Shown piece after piece: positions 49,790 through 58,773 of a DNA stretch of 64,000 nt (position 1 is its first letter; each line of letters opens with the position of its first letter). The stretch lies in contig DHEJ01000036.1 of assembly GCA_002399815.1 (NCBI GenBank), positions 1-64,000 on the forward strand, written 5' to 3'. A model generated the notes under the pieces. That model saw only the letters and a list, made by a program, of their open reading frames with translations, did not search any database and was not told the DNA's origin. The position numbers were made by a program, and so were the translations under genes. This DNA comes from Acholeplasmataceae bacterium UBA4853 (GTDB lineage Bacteria > Bacillota_I > Bacilli_A > Acholeplasmatales > Acholeplasmataceae).

Positions 49790-50791
49790 ATGTCAAATAC
49801 ATTAGTTCCTAAAGATTATGTCTCTAAATTAAATTTATATGAGACTCAAACAGCAATTGGCTATATCAAAAATGTCTTCCAACATAATTTGGCGACCAAA
49901 TTGAATTTAAAAAGAGTTTCTGCACCGCTTTTTGTGTTATCAAAAACTGGGATTAATGATGGGTTAAACGGTGAAAATCCGGTAAGCTTTTTAGTACCAT
50001 CATTAAATAAACATGCTGAAATTGTTCATTCACTTGCTAAGTGGAAAAGAATGGCATTATTTAATTATGATTTTTATGTTGGTAATGGATTATATACCGA
50101 TATGAATGCTGTTAGAAAAGAAGAAACATTAGATAATCTACATTCGATTTATGTTGACCAGTGGGACTGGGAAAAAGTGATTACTAAAGATGATCGAAAT
50201 ATTAAGTTTTTAAAGTTGGTTGTTAAAAATATAGTAAAAGCAATCCATAAAACATCACTTCTAGTGCATCATAAATATCCAAGTATTACATATGTTGCAC
50301 CAAATAAAGTATTTTTTATAGATAGTCAGAAATTAGAAGATATGTATCCTAATTTATGCGAAAAAGAACGTGAATATGAAATTACTAAGCTACATCAAGT
50401 GGTTTTTATCATGCGCATTGGTCATGTTTTAAAAAGTGGAAAACCCCATGATTTAAGAGCTCCGGATTATGATGATTGGAATCTAAATGGTGATTTATTA
50501 TATTATCATCAAACATTAGATTTAGCTGTTGAGATTTCTAGTATGGGTATTCGAGTGGATCAAGAGAGTTTATTAAATCAATTAACGATTAAAAATAAAC
50601 TAGATGATTTATCATATCAGTACCATCAAATGATTATTGAAAATAAATTACCGCTCACAATTGGTGGTGGGATTGGACAATCAAGACTTTGTTTAATTTT
50701 GTTAGAAAAGGCACATATTGGTGAAGTTCAATCATCCATTTGGGATGAGGAAACTTATCTATTGTGTAAGGATAAAATATTACTGATTTAA
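49790..50791 (+). CDS. asnA: Aspartate-ammonia ligase (asparagine synthetase A)
   Basis: The 333-residue protein matches AsnA throughout: YETQTAIGYIKNVFQ at the start, VSAPLFVLSKTGINDGLNG, LHSIYVDQWDWEKVI, APDYDDWNLNGDLLYY and the end GGGIGQSRLCLILLEKAHIGEVQ, with class II aminoacyl-tRNA-synthetase-like motifs. It makes asparagine from aspartate, ammonia and ATP in the cytoplasm. Length is normal. Gap to the next gene is 35 bases, so the three genes from 49790 to 53517 may be co-transcribed. Confidence 0.95.
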   Translation: MSNTLVPKDYVSKLNLYETQTAIGYIKNVFQHNLATKLNLKRVSAPLFVLSKTGINDGLNGENPVSFLVPSLNKHAEIVHSLAKWKRMALFNYDFYVGNGLYTDMNAVRKEETLDNLHSIYVDQWDWEKVITKDDRNIKFLKLVVKNIVKAIHKTSLLVHHKYPSITYVAPNKVFFIDSQKLEDMYPNLCEKEREYEITKLHQVVFIMRIGHVLKSGKPHDLRAPDYDDWNLNGDLLYYHQTLDLAVEISSMGIRVDQESLLNQLTIKNKLDDLSYQYHQMIIENKLPLTIGGGIGQSRLCLILLEKAHIGEVQSSIWDEETYLLCKDKILLI

Positions 50792-50826
50792 ATTGCTGCG
50801 AATAAAAAAATTTAAGGGTATAACAT

Positions 50827-52350
50827 ATGATAAAAGCGGTTATTTTTGATATGGATGGTACGATTTTAGCATCTAATGATTTGGTTACTAAAATCTATGA
50901 AACATTGACTAAAATCCATAAGCCACAAGTACATTTAAATAGTATAAGTAAAGAAGATTTACTTGCAAAAGGATATCCTGAAATCATCAAAATACTTTAC
51001 CCTGGTCATCATGACTTTTATATTCATGAGATATATAAAATTCATGAAAAGATTTCAAAACCATATCTATCTTTATATCCAGATACTTTAGAGTTGTTAG
51101 TGTATTTAAAACAATTACATATTCAAATATTTTTAGTAACTTCTGAATTAAGATCAATTACCATGAATCAATTAAAATATTTAAATATATTAGATTATTT
51201 TGATGAAATCATAGCGTTTGATGATGTTTTAGAACCCAAACCAAGTCCTTTAGGGATTCATACACTTTTAAATAAATATCATTTAAATAAAGATTTAGTA
51301 GTGTTTATAGGGGATTCTATAAGTGACGGTATGGCTGCAAATAAAGCAGGTATAAAATCTATTTACATGAATCATCATTTAGATGAGAGTAAAGTTAAAT
51401 ACTTTGATCAAGAAATGCATATGTTAAAGGAATTTATGGATTATATAGATGCACTAAATCCTGTCTTTAAACTAGAATTACAAGATAAATCTAGTTTAAA
51501 TATCATTCAGTTTACTGATCTGCATTTAATGCATGATGAAAAAGATGATAAGACATTTAAACTATTAAGTCATATGATAAAAAAAGAATCACCTGATTTA
51601 ATTTTATTTACAGGTGATCAGACGATGTCAAAAGATAGTGTCATACTATATAGTAAACTACATATATTCATGGAGCAATTTGAAATACCATGGAGTTTTT
51701 TATTTGGTAATCATGATACAGATTATGGTGTATCATATGAGGCATTATTAAACACTGTTAAAAAACATAAGTATTTAAAGTTTAAAAGAGGTTATAAAAA
51801 GTTAGGATATTCAAATTTCTTTTTTGAAGTTAAATTTGGTAAAAACCAGGTAGGACTAATTTTTATGTTAGATTCCCATATCGATGAAACCTATATCATA
51901 AGTGATAAAGAACAGTGGGGTTATGGTAGAATCCTAGATAGCCAAAGCGAGTGGATTAAAGATGTTTTTAGGCAATATGAGGTAACAAATAGACATGTAT
52001 CAAGTATCATATTTCAACATATCCCACCTTTTGAGGTAAGAAGTATAAAAAAAGAAGATACAAAAAACTATATTGGTGTTTTTGATGAAAGTCCATCAAC
52101 ACCTCCAGTACAGACCAATTTTTTTAATATATTAAATGCATTAGATATTAAAGGGGTGTTTTATGGTCATGATCATTATAATGACTTTTCATTTACTATG
52201 AATAATATTTTTATGGCTTATGGCAGAGTAAGTGGTTATTATGAGTATTTAGATGTATCTAATCAAAAAGGTGCAAGATTAATTAAGTTTCATAGTAAAA
52301 AATCAATTGATTCAAAGATTTTATTATATGACAAAAACGAGGTGTCTTAA
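50827..52350 (+). CDS. Fusion of a HAD phosphatase and a calcineurin-like phosphoesterase
   Basis: Residues 1 to about 215 form a HAD phosphatase of the Gph/PgmB-like group: FDMDGTILASNDLV (Asp8, Asp10), VTSELRS and GDSISDGMAANKAG. Residues about 222-500 form a metallophosphoesterase: FTDLHLMHDEKDD, FTGDQTMSKD, FGNHDTDYGV, QHIPPF and YGHDHYND, giving all metal ligands of the calcineurin fold. These normally are separate proteins. Calcineurin-like proteins of this second type (DNA-repair/icc-like) hydrolyse phosphodiesters or nucleotides, so the fusion might process a molecule in two steps. The stop is directly followed by the next ATG. Confidence 0.85.
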   Translation: MIKAVIFDMDGTILASNDLVTKIYETLTKIHKPQVHLNSISKEDLLAKGYPEIIKILYPGHHDFYIHEIYKIHEKISKPYLSLYPDTLELLVYLKQLHIQIFLVTSELRSITMNQLKYLNILDYFDEIIAFDDVLEPKPSPLGIHTLLNKYHLNKDLVVFIGDSISDGMAANKAGIKSIYMNHHLDESKVKYFDQEMHMLKEFMDYIDALNPVFKLELQDKSSLNIIQFTDLHLMHDEKDDKTFKLLSHMIKKESPDLILFTGDQTMSKDSVILYSKLHIFMEQFEIPWSFLFGNHDTDYGVSYEALLNTVKKHKYLKFKRGYKKLGYSNFFFEVKFGKNQVGLIFMLDSHIDETYIISDKEQWGYGRILDSQSEWIKDVFRQYEVTNRHVSSIIFQHIPPFEVRSIKKEDTKNYIGVFDESPSTPPVQTNFFNILNALDIKGVFYGHDHYNDFSFTMNNIFMAYGRVSGYYEYLDVSNQKGARLIKFHSKKSIDSKILLYDKNEVS

Positions 52351-53517
52351 ATGGACCCAATCATAATCATCGGTGGTGGACCATCAGGGATGATGGCAGC
52401 AATATCTGTAAAATCAAAATATAAAAATCTGGATGTTATCTTACTAGAACGCAGTAAGGTTTTAGGTACTAAGATGAAATTAACCGGAGGCGGTAGATGT
52501 AATGTTACTGCAAAAATGAGTGTTGATGAAGTGATTAGTTATATTCCTAAAAACGGGAAATTTTTATTTAGTAGTTTAACCAACTATGGACCACTAGATA
52601 TTATTAAGTTTTTTGAATCAAATCATACGCCATTAAAAGAAGAAGATCATAGTCGAATGTTTCCTTTAAGTAATAAAGCAGTAGATATTGTTGATGCTTT
52701 AGCACTTAAAATATATCAATTAGGTGTAAAGGTTTATTTAAATAGTTATGTAGTTGATATTGACCCAATAAATAAGGAAGTTATTTTAGAAGATAAGCAA
52801 TATAAGTATCAACATTTAATCATAGCAACCGGTGGTATAACATTACCTCAAACAGGCTCAGATGGTACAGGTCATAGATTAGCACAAAAGGCAGGACATT
52901 CGATTACAAAATTATTACCAGCTGAAGTGCCTTTAGTATCAAATGATCAGTTTATTCATGAAAAGACACTTCAAGGATTATCATTTAAAGATGTTACTGT
53001 TAATGTATTTGATGGTACTAAACTTAAACACTCAATTACACATGACTTATTAATAACGCATTTTGGGTTATCAGGACCAGCAGCTTTAAGAGCAAGTTTT
53101 TATATCCTAAACTTACTTGAAAAAGAAAATAAACCAGTAAATATTACCATTGATTTTATACCTAAAGTAAATTTACACGATTTAGTACATTCTAAGGATC
53201 TTGAAGAACTTCTTAAGGTGCATCAAATACCTAAACGATTAGTTGATTTTTTAAAAGAACAAAACCCAGATTACTTAAAACTGTTAAAATCATTTCCAAT
53301 GACAATTTATACGACTAGAGGTTTCCCTGCAGCATTTGTTACAAATGGTGGGGTTGTAGTAAAAGAAGTTGATCCTAAGACTATGCGTTCTAAGATAAAT
53401 GCATATATATCATTTTGTGGAGAGGTTTTAGATATTAATGCATATACTGGTGGATTTAATATCACATCAGCATTTTCAACAGGTTATACAGCAGGAGAAA
53501 ATATTAATTTAGAATGA
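52351..53517 (+). CDS. BaiN/HI0933-family flavoprotein
   Basis: The 388-residue protein has an N-terminal FAD-binding Rossmann fold IIGGGPSGMMAAI, the family motif GTKMKLTGGGRCNVT and a C-terminal GFPAAFVTNGGVVVKEVD / EVLDINAYTGGFNIT block in which FAD is closed. This is the HI0933-like group, annotated as BaiN-like or aminoacetone oxidase family; the actual reaction is mostly unknown, although BaiN reduces bile-acid intermediates. ATG immediately follows the TAA of the phosphatase-fusion gene. Confidence 0.9.
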   Translation: MDPIIIIGGGPSGMMAAISVKSKYKNLDVILLERSKVLGTKMKLTGGGRCNVTAKMSVDEVISYIPKNGKFLFSSLTNYGPLDIIKFFESNHTPLKEEDHSRMFPLSNKAVDIVDALALKIYQLGVKVYLNSYVVDIDPINKEVILEDKQYKYQHLIIATGGITLPQTGSDGTGHRLAQKAGHSITKLLPAEVPLVSNDQFIHEKTLQGLSFKDVTVNVFDGTKLKHSITHDLLITHFGLSGPAALRASFYILNLLEKENKPVNITIDFIPKVNLHDLVHSKDLEELLKVHQIPKRLVDFLKEQNPDYLKLLKSFPMTIYTTRGFPAAFVTNGGVVVKEVDPKTMRSKINAYISFCGEVLDINAYTGGFNITSAFSTGYTAGENINLE

Positions 53518-53618
53518 AAAGATATGATAATTTGATAAAAATCTAGCAATATTCATAGGTTTGATATCAAAAATATAATGATATAGGGTAAAATCTTTTT
53601 GTTCTTTATAAAAAAGAT

Positions 53619-53624
53619 TATAAT
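53619..53624 (+). promoter_or_regulatory. Candidate -10 box of the lipoprotein gene at 53666
   Basis: TATAAT at 53619-53624, 41 bases before the ATG; the -35 region is only T-rich (TTTTTG or TTGTTC with wrong spacing). Confidence 0.4.
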
Positions 53625-53665
53625 AAGGGCGTATATGATATATATACAAAGAGAGGAACGTAAAT

Positions 53666-54886
53666 ATGAAAAAAATTTATATTGTACTTGTCTTATTATT
53701 TGGATTAATACTCGTGGGTTGTACACCAACAAGTAGCGAACTACCACCTTTAAATGAATCAGATGCACTGGATTTAACAATGGAAGAAAAATATGAAATG
53801 ATGCAACAAATCAATTTCGATGATGTTGAGGAAAGTGGATTTAGATTAGATCAATTTATGAAATTAGACTTTGCATATGAATCAGAATCAGACTTTACAT
53901 CAGAGATGTATAGTATGAATCAAACATCAAATGGTCTACTGAATGTCGATTATGATGCAAGTTTTTATGCAAATTTAGGCGCTTCAGCTAACGATACAGT
54001 ACTTTATGCAGGTATTAATAAAGCAATTATTAATGCTACAATGGAATCAAATTTATCTCAAACTGGAAGTGGAGAAGATCCACTTGATCAAAGTTCTAAA
54101 GATAATTACGCACTAAATATTACAGATTCATTCTTATTATTAATGGATAAAATAGCATACTTAAAAACAAATGGTAGTCTTTTAATAGAAAACTATGTTG
54201 ATGATGAATTGATGTTAGAAACTAAAGTTGATGAATCATTTACAAACATTAAAGAAAAAAGTATGATGCCTGTGTTTACTGATGAAGCATATTTAGAAAT
54301 AAAAAATCAAATTGCTGAAATGAAATCAAGTGTAGAATTACTTCCAGAAGATATGCCAACTGATGCAGAATTAGATGAATTGATGGAAGAACTTGATGCG
54401 ATGGTTACTGTTTATCAAACAGGAGATGTTTACACTTTAAGAATTTTAGTAAATAAAGTGATGATTGATACCTTAATTGATCAAACATTTGAAATGATAA
54501 TGTTACAAATTGAAGCAGCAACAGCTGATCAAATCAATAGTATGACTACATTAAAGGCACTTATAAAAAATGCTTTAAAATCATTTGAATTTGATTTTAG
54601 AATTGAAGTTAAAGGACCTGAAGATGGTGTTAAAAACTTAAGTAAGATCTCATTAAGTGTCAATGGTGAATTTACTGGATTTACATTTGATATGGCTGAA
54701 TTTGATGAACAAGCAATGCCACTTAGAATCGATTTTGGTGTTACTGTTGAGAAATTTGGATTTATACTAGATTTTAATGGTGCTGAACCAGAGTTTCCTA
54801 CGGAAGCTGAATTAGCAGCATATGAAGCAGTTGAAACACCAAGTATCGTTGAACTTTTAGAACCAGAAATACCAATGATCGCATAA
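53666..54886 (+). CDS. Lipoprotein of unknown function, 406 aa
   Basis: The signal peptide ends at a lipobox LVGC (Cys19). The mature part is acidic, has no further Cys and seems mixed alpha/beta, with repeated patterns of strands around DEAYLEIKNQIAEMK and GEFTGFTFDMAEFDEQ; it has no recognised domain. The final residues are acidic and proline-containing (ELLEPEIPMIA). AGAGAGGAACG precedes the ATG. The gene appears monocistronic, with a terminator at 54901. Possible families are LppX/DUF-type lipid-binding lipoproteins, but I have no evidence for that. Confidence 0.75.
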   Translation: MKKIYIVLVLLFGLILVGCTPTSSELPPLNESDALDLTMEEKYEMMQQINFDDVEESGFRLDQFMKLDFAYESESDFTSEMYSMNQTSNGLLNVDYDASFYANLGASANDTVLYAGINKAIINATMESNLSQTGSGEDPLDQSSKDNYALNITDSFLLLMDKIAYLKTNGSLLIENYVDDELMLETKVDESFTNIKEKSMMPVFTDEAYLEIKNQIAEMKSSVELLPEDMPTDAELDELMEELDAMVTVYQTGDVYTLRILVNKVMIDTLIDQTFEMIMLQIEAATADQINSMTTLKALIKNALKSFEFDFRIEVKGPEDGVKNLSKISLSVNGEFTGFTFDMAEFDEQAMPLRIDFGVTVEKFGFILDFNGAEPEFPTEAELAAYEAVETPSIVELLEPEIPMIA

Positions 54887-54900
54887 TATATATATAAATA

Positions 54901-54957
54901 AAAATGGAGGTTTACTACAAATTGATTGTGTAAAAACAACCTCTATTTTTATTTTTT
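54901..54957 (+). terminator. Terminator of the lipoprotein gene
   Basis: AAAATGGAGGTTT (54901-54913) pairs with AACCTCTATTTT (54938-54949), one G-U, followed by T-rich bases. Confidence 0.65.
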
Positions 54958-55070
54958 AGACTTAAACACATTTATCTTATTGATAACGAAAGTGAAATTG
55001 AAAATTACAAAGATAATAAATAATTATTATTTTTCATGTATTTATTATAGGTATGAAGTATAATGGTGTC

Positions 55071-55152
55071 TATTAATAAATCAATTGAAACAATCACTAT
55101 ATGTTTGGGAGGACATGGTTTGATGTCTTCTCCTGTGTATAGTGATTTTTTT
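55071..55152 (+). ncRNA. Candidate small RNA with its own promoter and terminator
   Basis: A TATAAT at 55059-55064 (weak -35) would start a transcript near 55071. Its 3' end is a long stem: AATCACTATA (55092-55101) with TATAGTGATT (55138-55147), and an inner stem GGGAGGACAT with ATGTCTTCTCC carrying a two-base bulge, followed by seven Ts (55146-55152). There is no reading frame inside. The unit lies apart from the terminator of the preceding lipoprotein gene at 54901-54957. A small RNA of about 80 bases is the simplest reading; it is not a match to tRNA, 6S, tmRNA or SRP RNA that I can see. Confidence 0.4.
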
Positions 55153-55181
55153 ATAGACTATAAGTGAATAGGGGATAATAA

Positions 55182-55298
55182 ATGAAATGGATTAGAGGTT
55201 TTTTTGATTTTAAGCATAGAACATATGTTGGTTGGGTCGATTTATTTTTAGAATTAGAAAAGACAATTTCAATTATTGATAGGATACCTCTAAAGTAA
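55182..55298 (+). CDS. Possible small protein, 38 aa
   Basis: ATG 55182 lies behind AGGGGATAATA and opens a 38-codon frame MKWIRGFFDFKHR ... ending TISIIDRIPLK. The end matches a stop-flanked relic at 9418-9474 (ISIIKVDCINRIPLK). Sharing of the ending in two unlinked places suggests a real, possibly decaying, protein family. I do not recognise it. A terminator follows at 55353. Confidence 0.4.
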   Translation: MKWIRGFFDFKHRTYVGWVDLFLELEKTISIIDRIPLK

Positions 55299-55352
55299 AT
55301 TTGTTTTTGATTCATAAGATTTCCCCCAAATCTATAATTCAAAAATATTAAG

Positions 55353-55386
55353 AAAACACCAAGACATGCGCATGCCTTGGTGTTTA
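55353..55386. terminator. Bidirectional terminator before the TetR gene end
   Basis: AAACACCAAG pairs with CTTGGTGTTT with inner GCATGC pairing, an A-run on the left and T-rich bases on the right. It ends the small-gene transcript and the minus-strand TetR gene. Confidence 0.75.
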
Positions 55387-55974
55387 TTTTATCCTAAAAT
55401 AATCCATAAATAGATTGATATGATTTCTAAATAATGCTTCATACCTAGTTAAAAATCCATCAGGCTCTTCAGTTAAGAACTTTTCGTAGAAATGGTATAC
55501 GAAGAATGAATGATACATTTTAGCGGCAAGCATTGGATCAGTTTCCATCATTTGACCTTTACGCATCAATGTTTGGAAGTAGTAACTAAAACCTGTTCTA
55601 GGTTTTTGAATGAACTCAACATGTAATAATTCTTTTAATCTAGGTATTTCAAATTCCAGTGGAATTAAGAGTTTAGTTAATTTATTGATTTTTGGTCGTT
55701 CGAAAAATCTATTGGTTTCAATAGATAAATTTAGGAAGAACTCTCTAGGTGCTAAATCCATTCTCTTATATAGAGGATAGACATATGTGGATAGCTCAGT
55801 CATAAGTTCATGAGCTATTTCAAGTAATATATCTTCTTTGGATTTATAGTGATTATAAATAGAAGATGCCCTGATACCTACACTTTTAGCAAGATCCCTC
55901 ATACCTAAGTTATGGTATCCGTTTAAAGCGAATAATTCTATGGCATTTTCGTAAATCTTTTGTTTGGTTGTCAT
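55384..55974 (-). CDS. TetR-family transcriptional regulator
   Basis: The 196-residue protein has a TetR helix-turn-helix (about 10-55): ALNGYHNLGMRDLAKSVG and SSIYNHYKSKEDILLEI, followed by an all-helical ligand/dimer domain without recognisable motif. Such regulators respond to small hydrophobic ligands and are often autoregulated or control the divergent gene. The divergent neighbour is a surface S41-type peptidase lipoprotein, and repeated CACTGTTA elements lie between. AGGGGAC-type site before the ATG. Confidence 0.9.
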   Translation of the reverse strand: MTTKQKIYENAIELFALNGYHNLGMRDLAKSVGIRASSIYNHYKSKEDILLEIAHELMTELSTYVYPLYKRMDLAPREFFLNLSIETNRFFERPKINKLTKLLIPLEFEIPRLKELLHVEFIQKPRTGFSYYFQTLMRKGQMMETDPMLAAKMYHSFFVYHFYEKFLTEEPDGFLTRYEALFRNHINLFMDYFRIK

Positions 55975-56009
55975 AGTCCCCTCCCACGAACGTTGTTATA
56001 CCTTTATTG

Positions 56010-56061
56010 TAACCACTGTTAGGTTTATTGTCAATTAATATAAACCGGCAAAACACTGTTA
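56010..56061. promoter_or_regulatory. Repeated CACTGTTA elements between TetR and the peptidase lipoprotein gene
   Basis: CACTGTTA occurs at 56014-56021 and 56054-56061, 40 bases apart on the same face of the helix. The first sits in a short dyad TAACCACTGTTA (56010-56021). These are possible TetR-binding sites. Confidence 0.35.
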
Positions 56062-56131
56062 TAAACATTTTGTATATAGAATTTGAAAAACCGTGATATC
56101 ATAATAACAATTTTATAAGAGAGGTAAAAGA

Positions 56132-58726
56132 ATGAAGAAAATAACTACACTCATAGTTACTGTCTTTTTATTGTTATTTGTTGTAGCCTGTACACCAAAT
56201 AACTCAGATGGAAAGGTTACAGTAACTTTTGATACGAAGGGTGGTTCACCTATTGAACCAATTAAAGTGGATAAGAATGGTTTGATTGAAGCACCAGCTG
56301 ATCCAGATAAAGAGGGATTTGTATTTAGATACTGGTACACAACAAATGAAGATGTCGCATTTTCATTTGATACACCAATTACAGCGAATATTACATTGAA
56401 TGCATCTTGGGATGATGAAGCAAATCCAACAGATATAGCTACAATTACTGCCATGATCAATGAAGATATTGATGCGGTAGAAGAACAGATATACAAAACA
56501 TATTATGACTTGAGTTTACTAAGTAAGGGGCCAATTAATAACTCAGTGATTTCTTGGACTTCAACAAACAAATATGTTTCAAATACAGGTATTATCTTAC
56601 CGTTATTAGACGGTGAGTCAGAAGATACAACGATGATTACAGGTAAGTTCGTTTTAAATGGTGTAACAATTAACCATGAGTTTGATGTAGACTTATATCA
56701 AAATAAAGATGTTGAACTAGAAGATAGACGTACAGTGCCATTTAGAAATCTAACTGAAGAATACGATGTTGTAGATGGTGAAATTGAACTTCTATATGAA
56801 AAAGGTGGTAGTGTGCCTTATGTTCGTGTTGAAGATTTTATGAAGTTACTAAGTGGATTTATTGATCCGGCACTTGACATTACATATGAGACAAATGATA
56901 CTTCACTTTATATTCAATATGATTATTATGATGAAGATGAAAGTGTCACATATGATTTAAATGTCACAATTGATACTGTAACAAATACCTTAGTGGCTCC
57001 AGATCCTGGTTTTTATTGGGGCTATGTATATTCAACAGCAACAAACTTCGGTCGTCATATCACTTATGATAGAGAAAATCCAAATGCACATTACACTGAA
57101 GGTCAAGATGTAGTTTATGACTTAAGTAAATATAATATGGATATTGTCTTATTTGAAGGGGATGTTGTTTTACCATATTACATGGCAAACCAGCTCTTTG
57201 CAGGATCTAGTTATTATAATGTGTACTACAACTACGATGGCTTATTTGGCGTGTACTCACTTCCAAGTGAAGGCGAAGATGCATATGAAACAATTAGAAC
57301 ATCAACTAAAAATAGTACTACATTATCGACCGATCTAACCATCCATACATTTAACTTCCTAGCATTTTCTATGGATTATTTCTATGGTCTAAAAGAGTTA
57401 CGTGAAGTTGAAACTTATTATGATCTATTATTTGAAAAACGAGATTCATTCTTAACAAGAAATGCATTAAGACTTGATTTATCTATTCACGAGTTCTTAA
57501 CATTTGTTGTCGACGAACCACATACTTCATATGGTTATCCGGGATATTTTAACCGTTCAACTTATACCGGTCCTTCTGTTACAAGTTTAAATGACTTTGG
57601 TGATCGATTTAAGAAGTGGTATTTAGATGGAATGGAAGCAACCGATGCTCAAATTGGTAAGAAATGGGGCGAGGCTACGAGTGGATGGAATGCATCAGGT
57701 AGAGATAGAAAACTTTACTGGTTCTTAGATGAAGCTAAAACATCTGCTGTATTATCTTTAGATGGTTTTTCTACTGCAGATATTATCGAAGATACAGCTT
57801 ATAATAACCAGACTGTGTTAGATATCTTAAAAGTAGAAAGTCATATTTTCCCTGCAATAAACGGTGGGAATAAGTATTTCTACTATAACCAATCAAATCA
57901 CGATAATAATGTTGTAGAAATACTGATTAAAGGGTTAACAAGAAATGATTTACAAACTTATAATGCATCACTTGTTGGTTTAGGGTTTACAGCATCTGCA
58001 AATAACCAGACTTTCACTAAAGAAGTAGATGGCTTAAAATACTATGCTTCTACATCATATGACGATGTATATAAGTCATTGATTGTAGGTTTATCCGTTT
58101 TTGATATGACAAAATCAGTTGTTCCTGAGTTTGTTAATAGTTCAGATACACTGATTAAATCAGACAGTGCAGTATTTATGGAATTTTATATGGATATAAT
58201 CTTGAGGCAAACATCTAATCTAGAAAACATGATTTTAGATATCACTTGGAACACGGGTGGTAACGTGGGTGCATTGTATAGAGTCATAGGCTTTATCACA
58301 CAAAATAGTTTTGCAGTATCAAGCATTAGTGCAGATACTAAGTCTAACTCAACTTCATATGTAAAAATTGAAGGTGTTCCTACATATGATCACTTAAACT
58401 GGGCACTACTTACAACACCAACATCGTTTTCAGCGGCAAACAGTTTAACAACAATTTTTAAAGAAAATAATCTAGGTCCAATAATTGGGTTAACATCCGG
58501 TGGTGGAACATCAAGTATTACACCAATTCTATTGCCAAACGGTACAGCGTTTACAACCTCATCAAATAACATGAGTGCGTATAGAACTGGTACCGGTACA
58601 GAAGCAGATCCTTTTGTTTATCATCCAAATGAATTTGGTATAGAACCAACACATCCAATTCCAATTGGAAACATCTATAATGAAACTGTATTATTAGATA
58701 TATTAACTTCACATTTTGGTGAATAA
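56132..58726 (+). CDS. S41-type peptidase-like surface lipoprotein with InlB repeat
   Basis: The 864-residue product has a lipobox VVAC (Cys20), one InlB repeat (about 29-94; FRYWYTTNE at the GW position), a long middle region and a C-terminal S41/tail-specific-protease-like domain (about 680-864). In it, LDITWNTGGNVGALYR is the core strand, and TPTSFSAANSLTTIF carries the candidate nucleophile Ser in the usual SAxE/SAAN context. Where CtpA has its Lys dyad partner (GKG loop), the text here reads GLTSGGGTSS, so a different mechanism or loss of activity is possible. AGAGGTAAAAG precedes the ATG. Confidence 0.78.
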   Translation: MKKITTLIVTVFLLLFVVACTPNNSDGKVTVTFDTKGGSPIEPIKVDKNGLIEAPADPDKEGFVFRYWYTTNEDVAFSFDTPITANITLNASWDDEANPTDIATITAMINEDIDAVEEQIYKTYYDLSLLSKGPINNSVISWTSTNKYVSNTGIILPLLDGESEDTTMITGKFVLNGVTINHEFDVDLYQNKDVELEDRRTVPFRNLTEEYDVVDGEIELLYEKGGSVPYVRVEDFMKLLSGFIDPALDITYETNDTSLYIQYDYYDEDESVTYDLNVTIDTVTNTLVAPDPGFYWGYVYSTATNFGRHITYDRENPNAHYTEGQDVVYDLSKYNMDIVLFEGDVVLPYYMANQLFAGSSYYNVYYNYDGLFGVYSLPSEGEDAYETIRTSTKNSTTLSTDLTIHTFNFLAFSMDYFYGLKELREVETYYDLLFEKRDSFLTRNALRLDLSIHEFLTFVVDEPHTSYGYPGYFNRSTYTGPSVTSLNDFGDRFKKWYLDGMEATDAQIGKKWGEATSGWNASGRDRKLYWFLDEAKTSAVLSLDGFSTADIIEDTAYNNQTVLDILKVESHIFPAINGGNKYFYYNQSNHDNNVVEILIKGLTRNDLQTYNASLVGLGFTASANNQTFTKEVDGLKYYASTSYDDVYKSLIVGLSVFDMTKSVVPEFVNSSDTLIKSDSAVFMEFYMDIILRQTSNLENMILDITWNTGGNVGALYRVIGFITQNSFAVSSISADTKSNSTSYVKIEGVPTYDHLNWALLTTPTSFSAANSLTTIFKENNLGPIIGLTSGGGTSSITPILLPNGTAFTTSSNNMSAYRTGTGTEADPFVYHPNEFGIEPTHPIPIGNIYNETVLLDILTSHFGE

Positions 58727-58761
58727 AAAAACAGGGCTTACCTTTAGATAGGTATGCCCTG
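58724..58761 (-). terminator. Terminator of the DUF3899 gene
   Basis: CAGGGCTTACCT (58732-58743) pairs with AGGTATGCCCTG (58750-58761), one mismatch. The A-run at 58725-58731 is the T-run on the minus strand. Confidence 0.7.
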
Positions 58762-58773
58762 ATTCTTTATATA

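Noticed and set aside
54529..54939. 136-codon minus-strand frame over the lipoprotein end
   Set aside because: Fully antisense to a well-supported gene and covers its terminator; no start signal.
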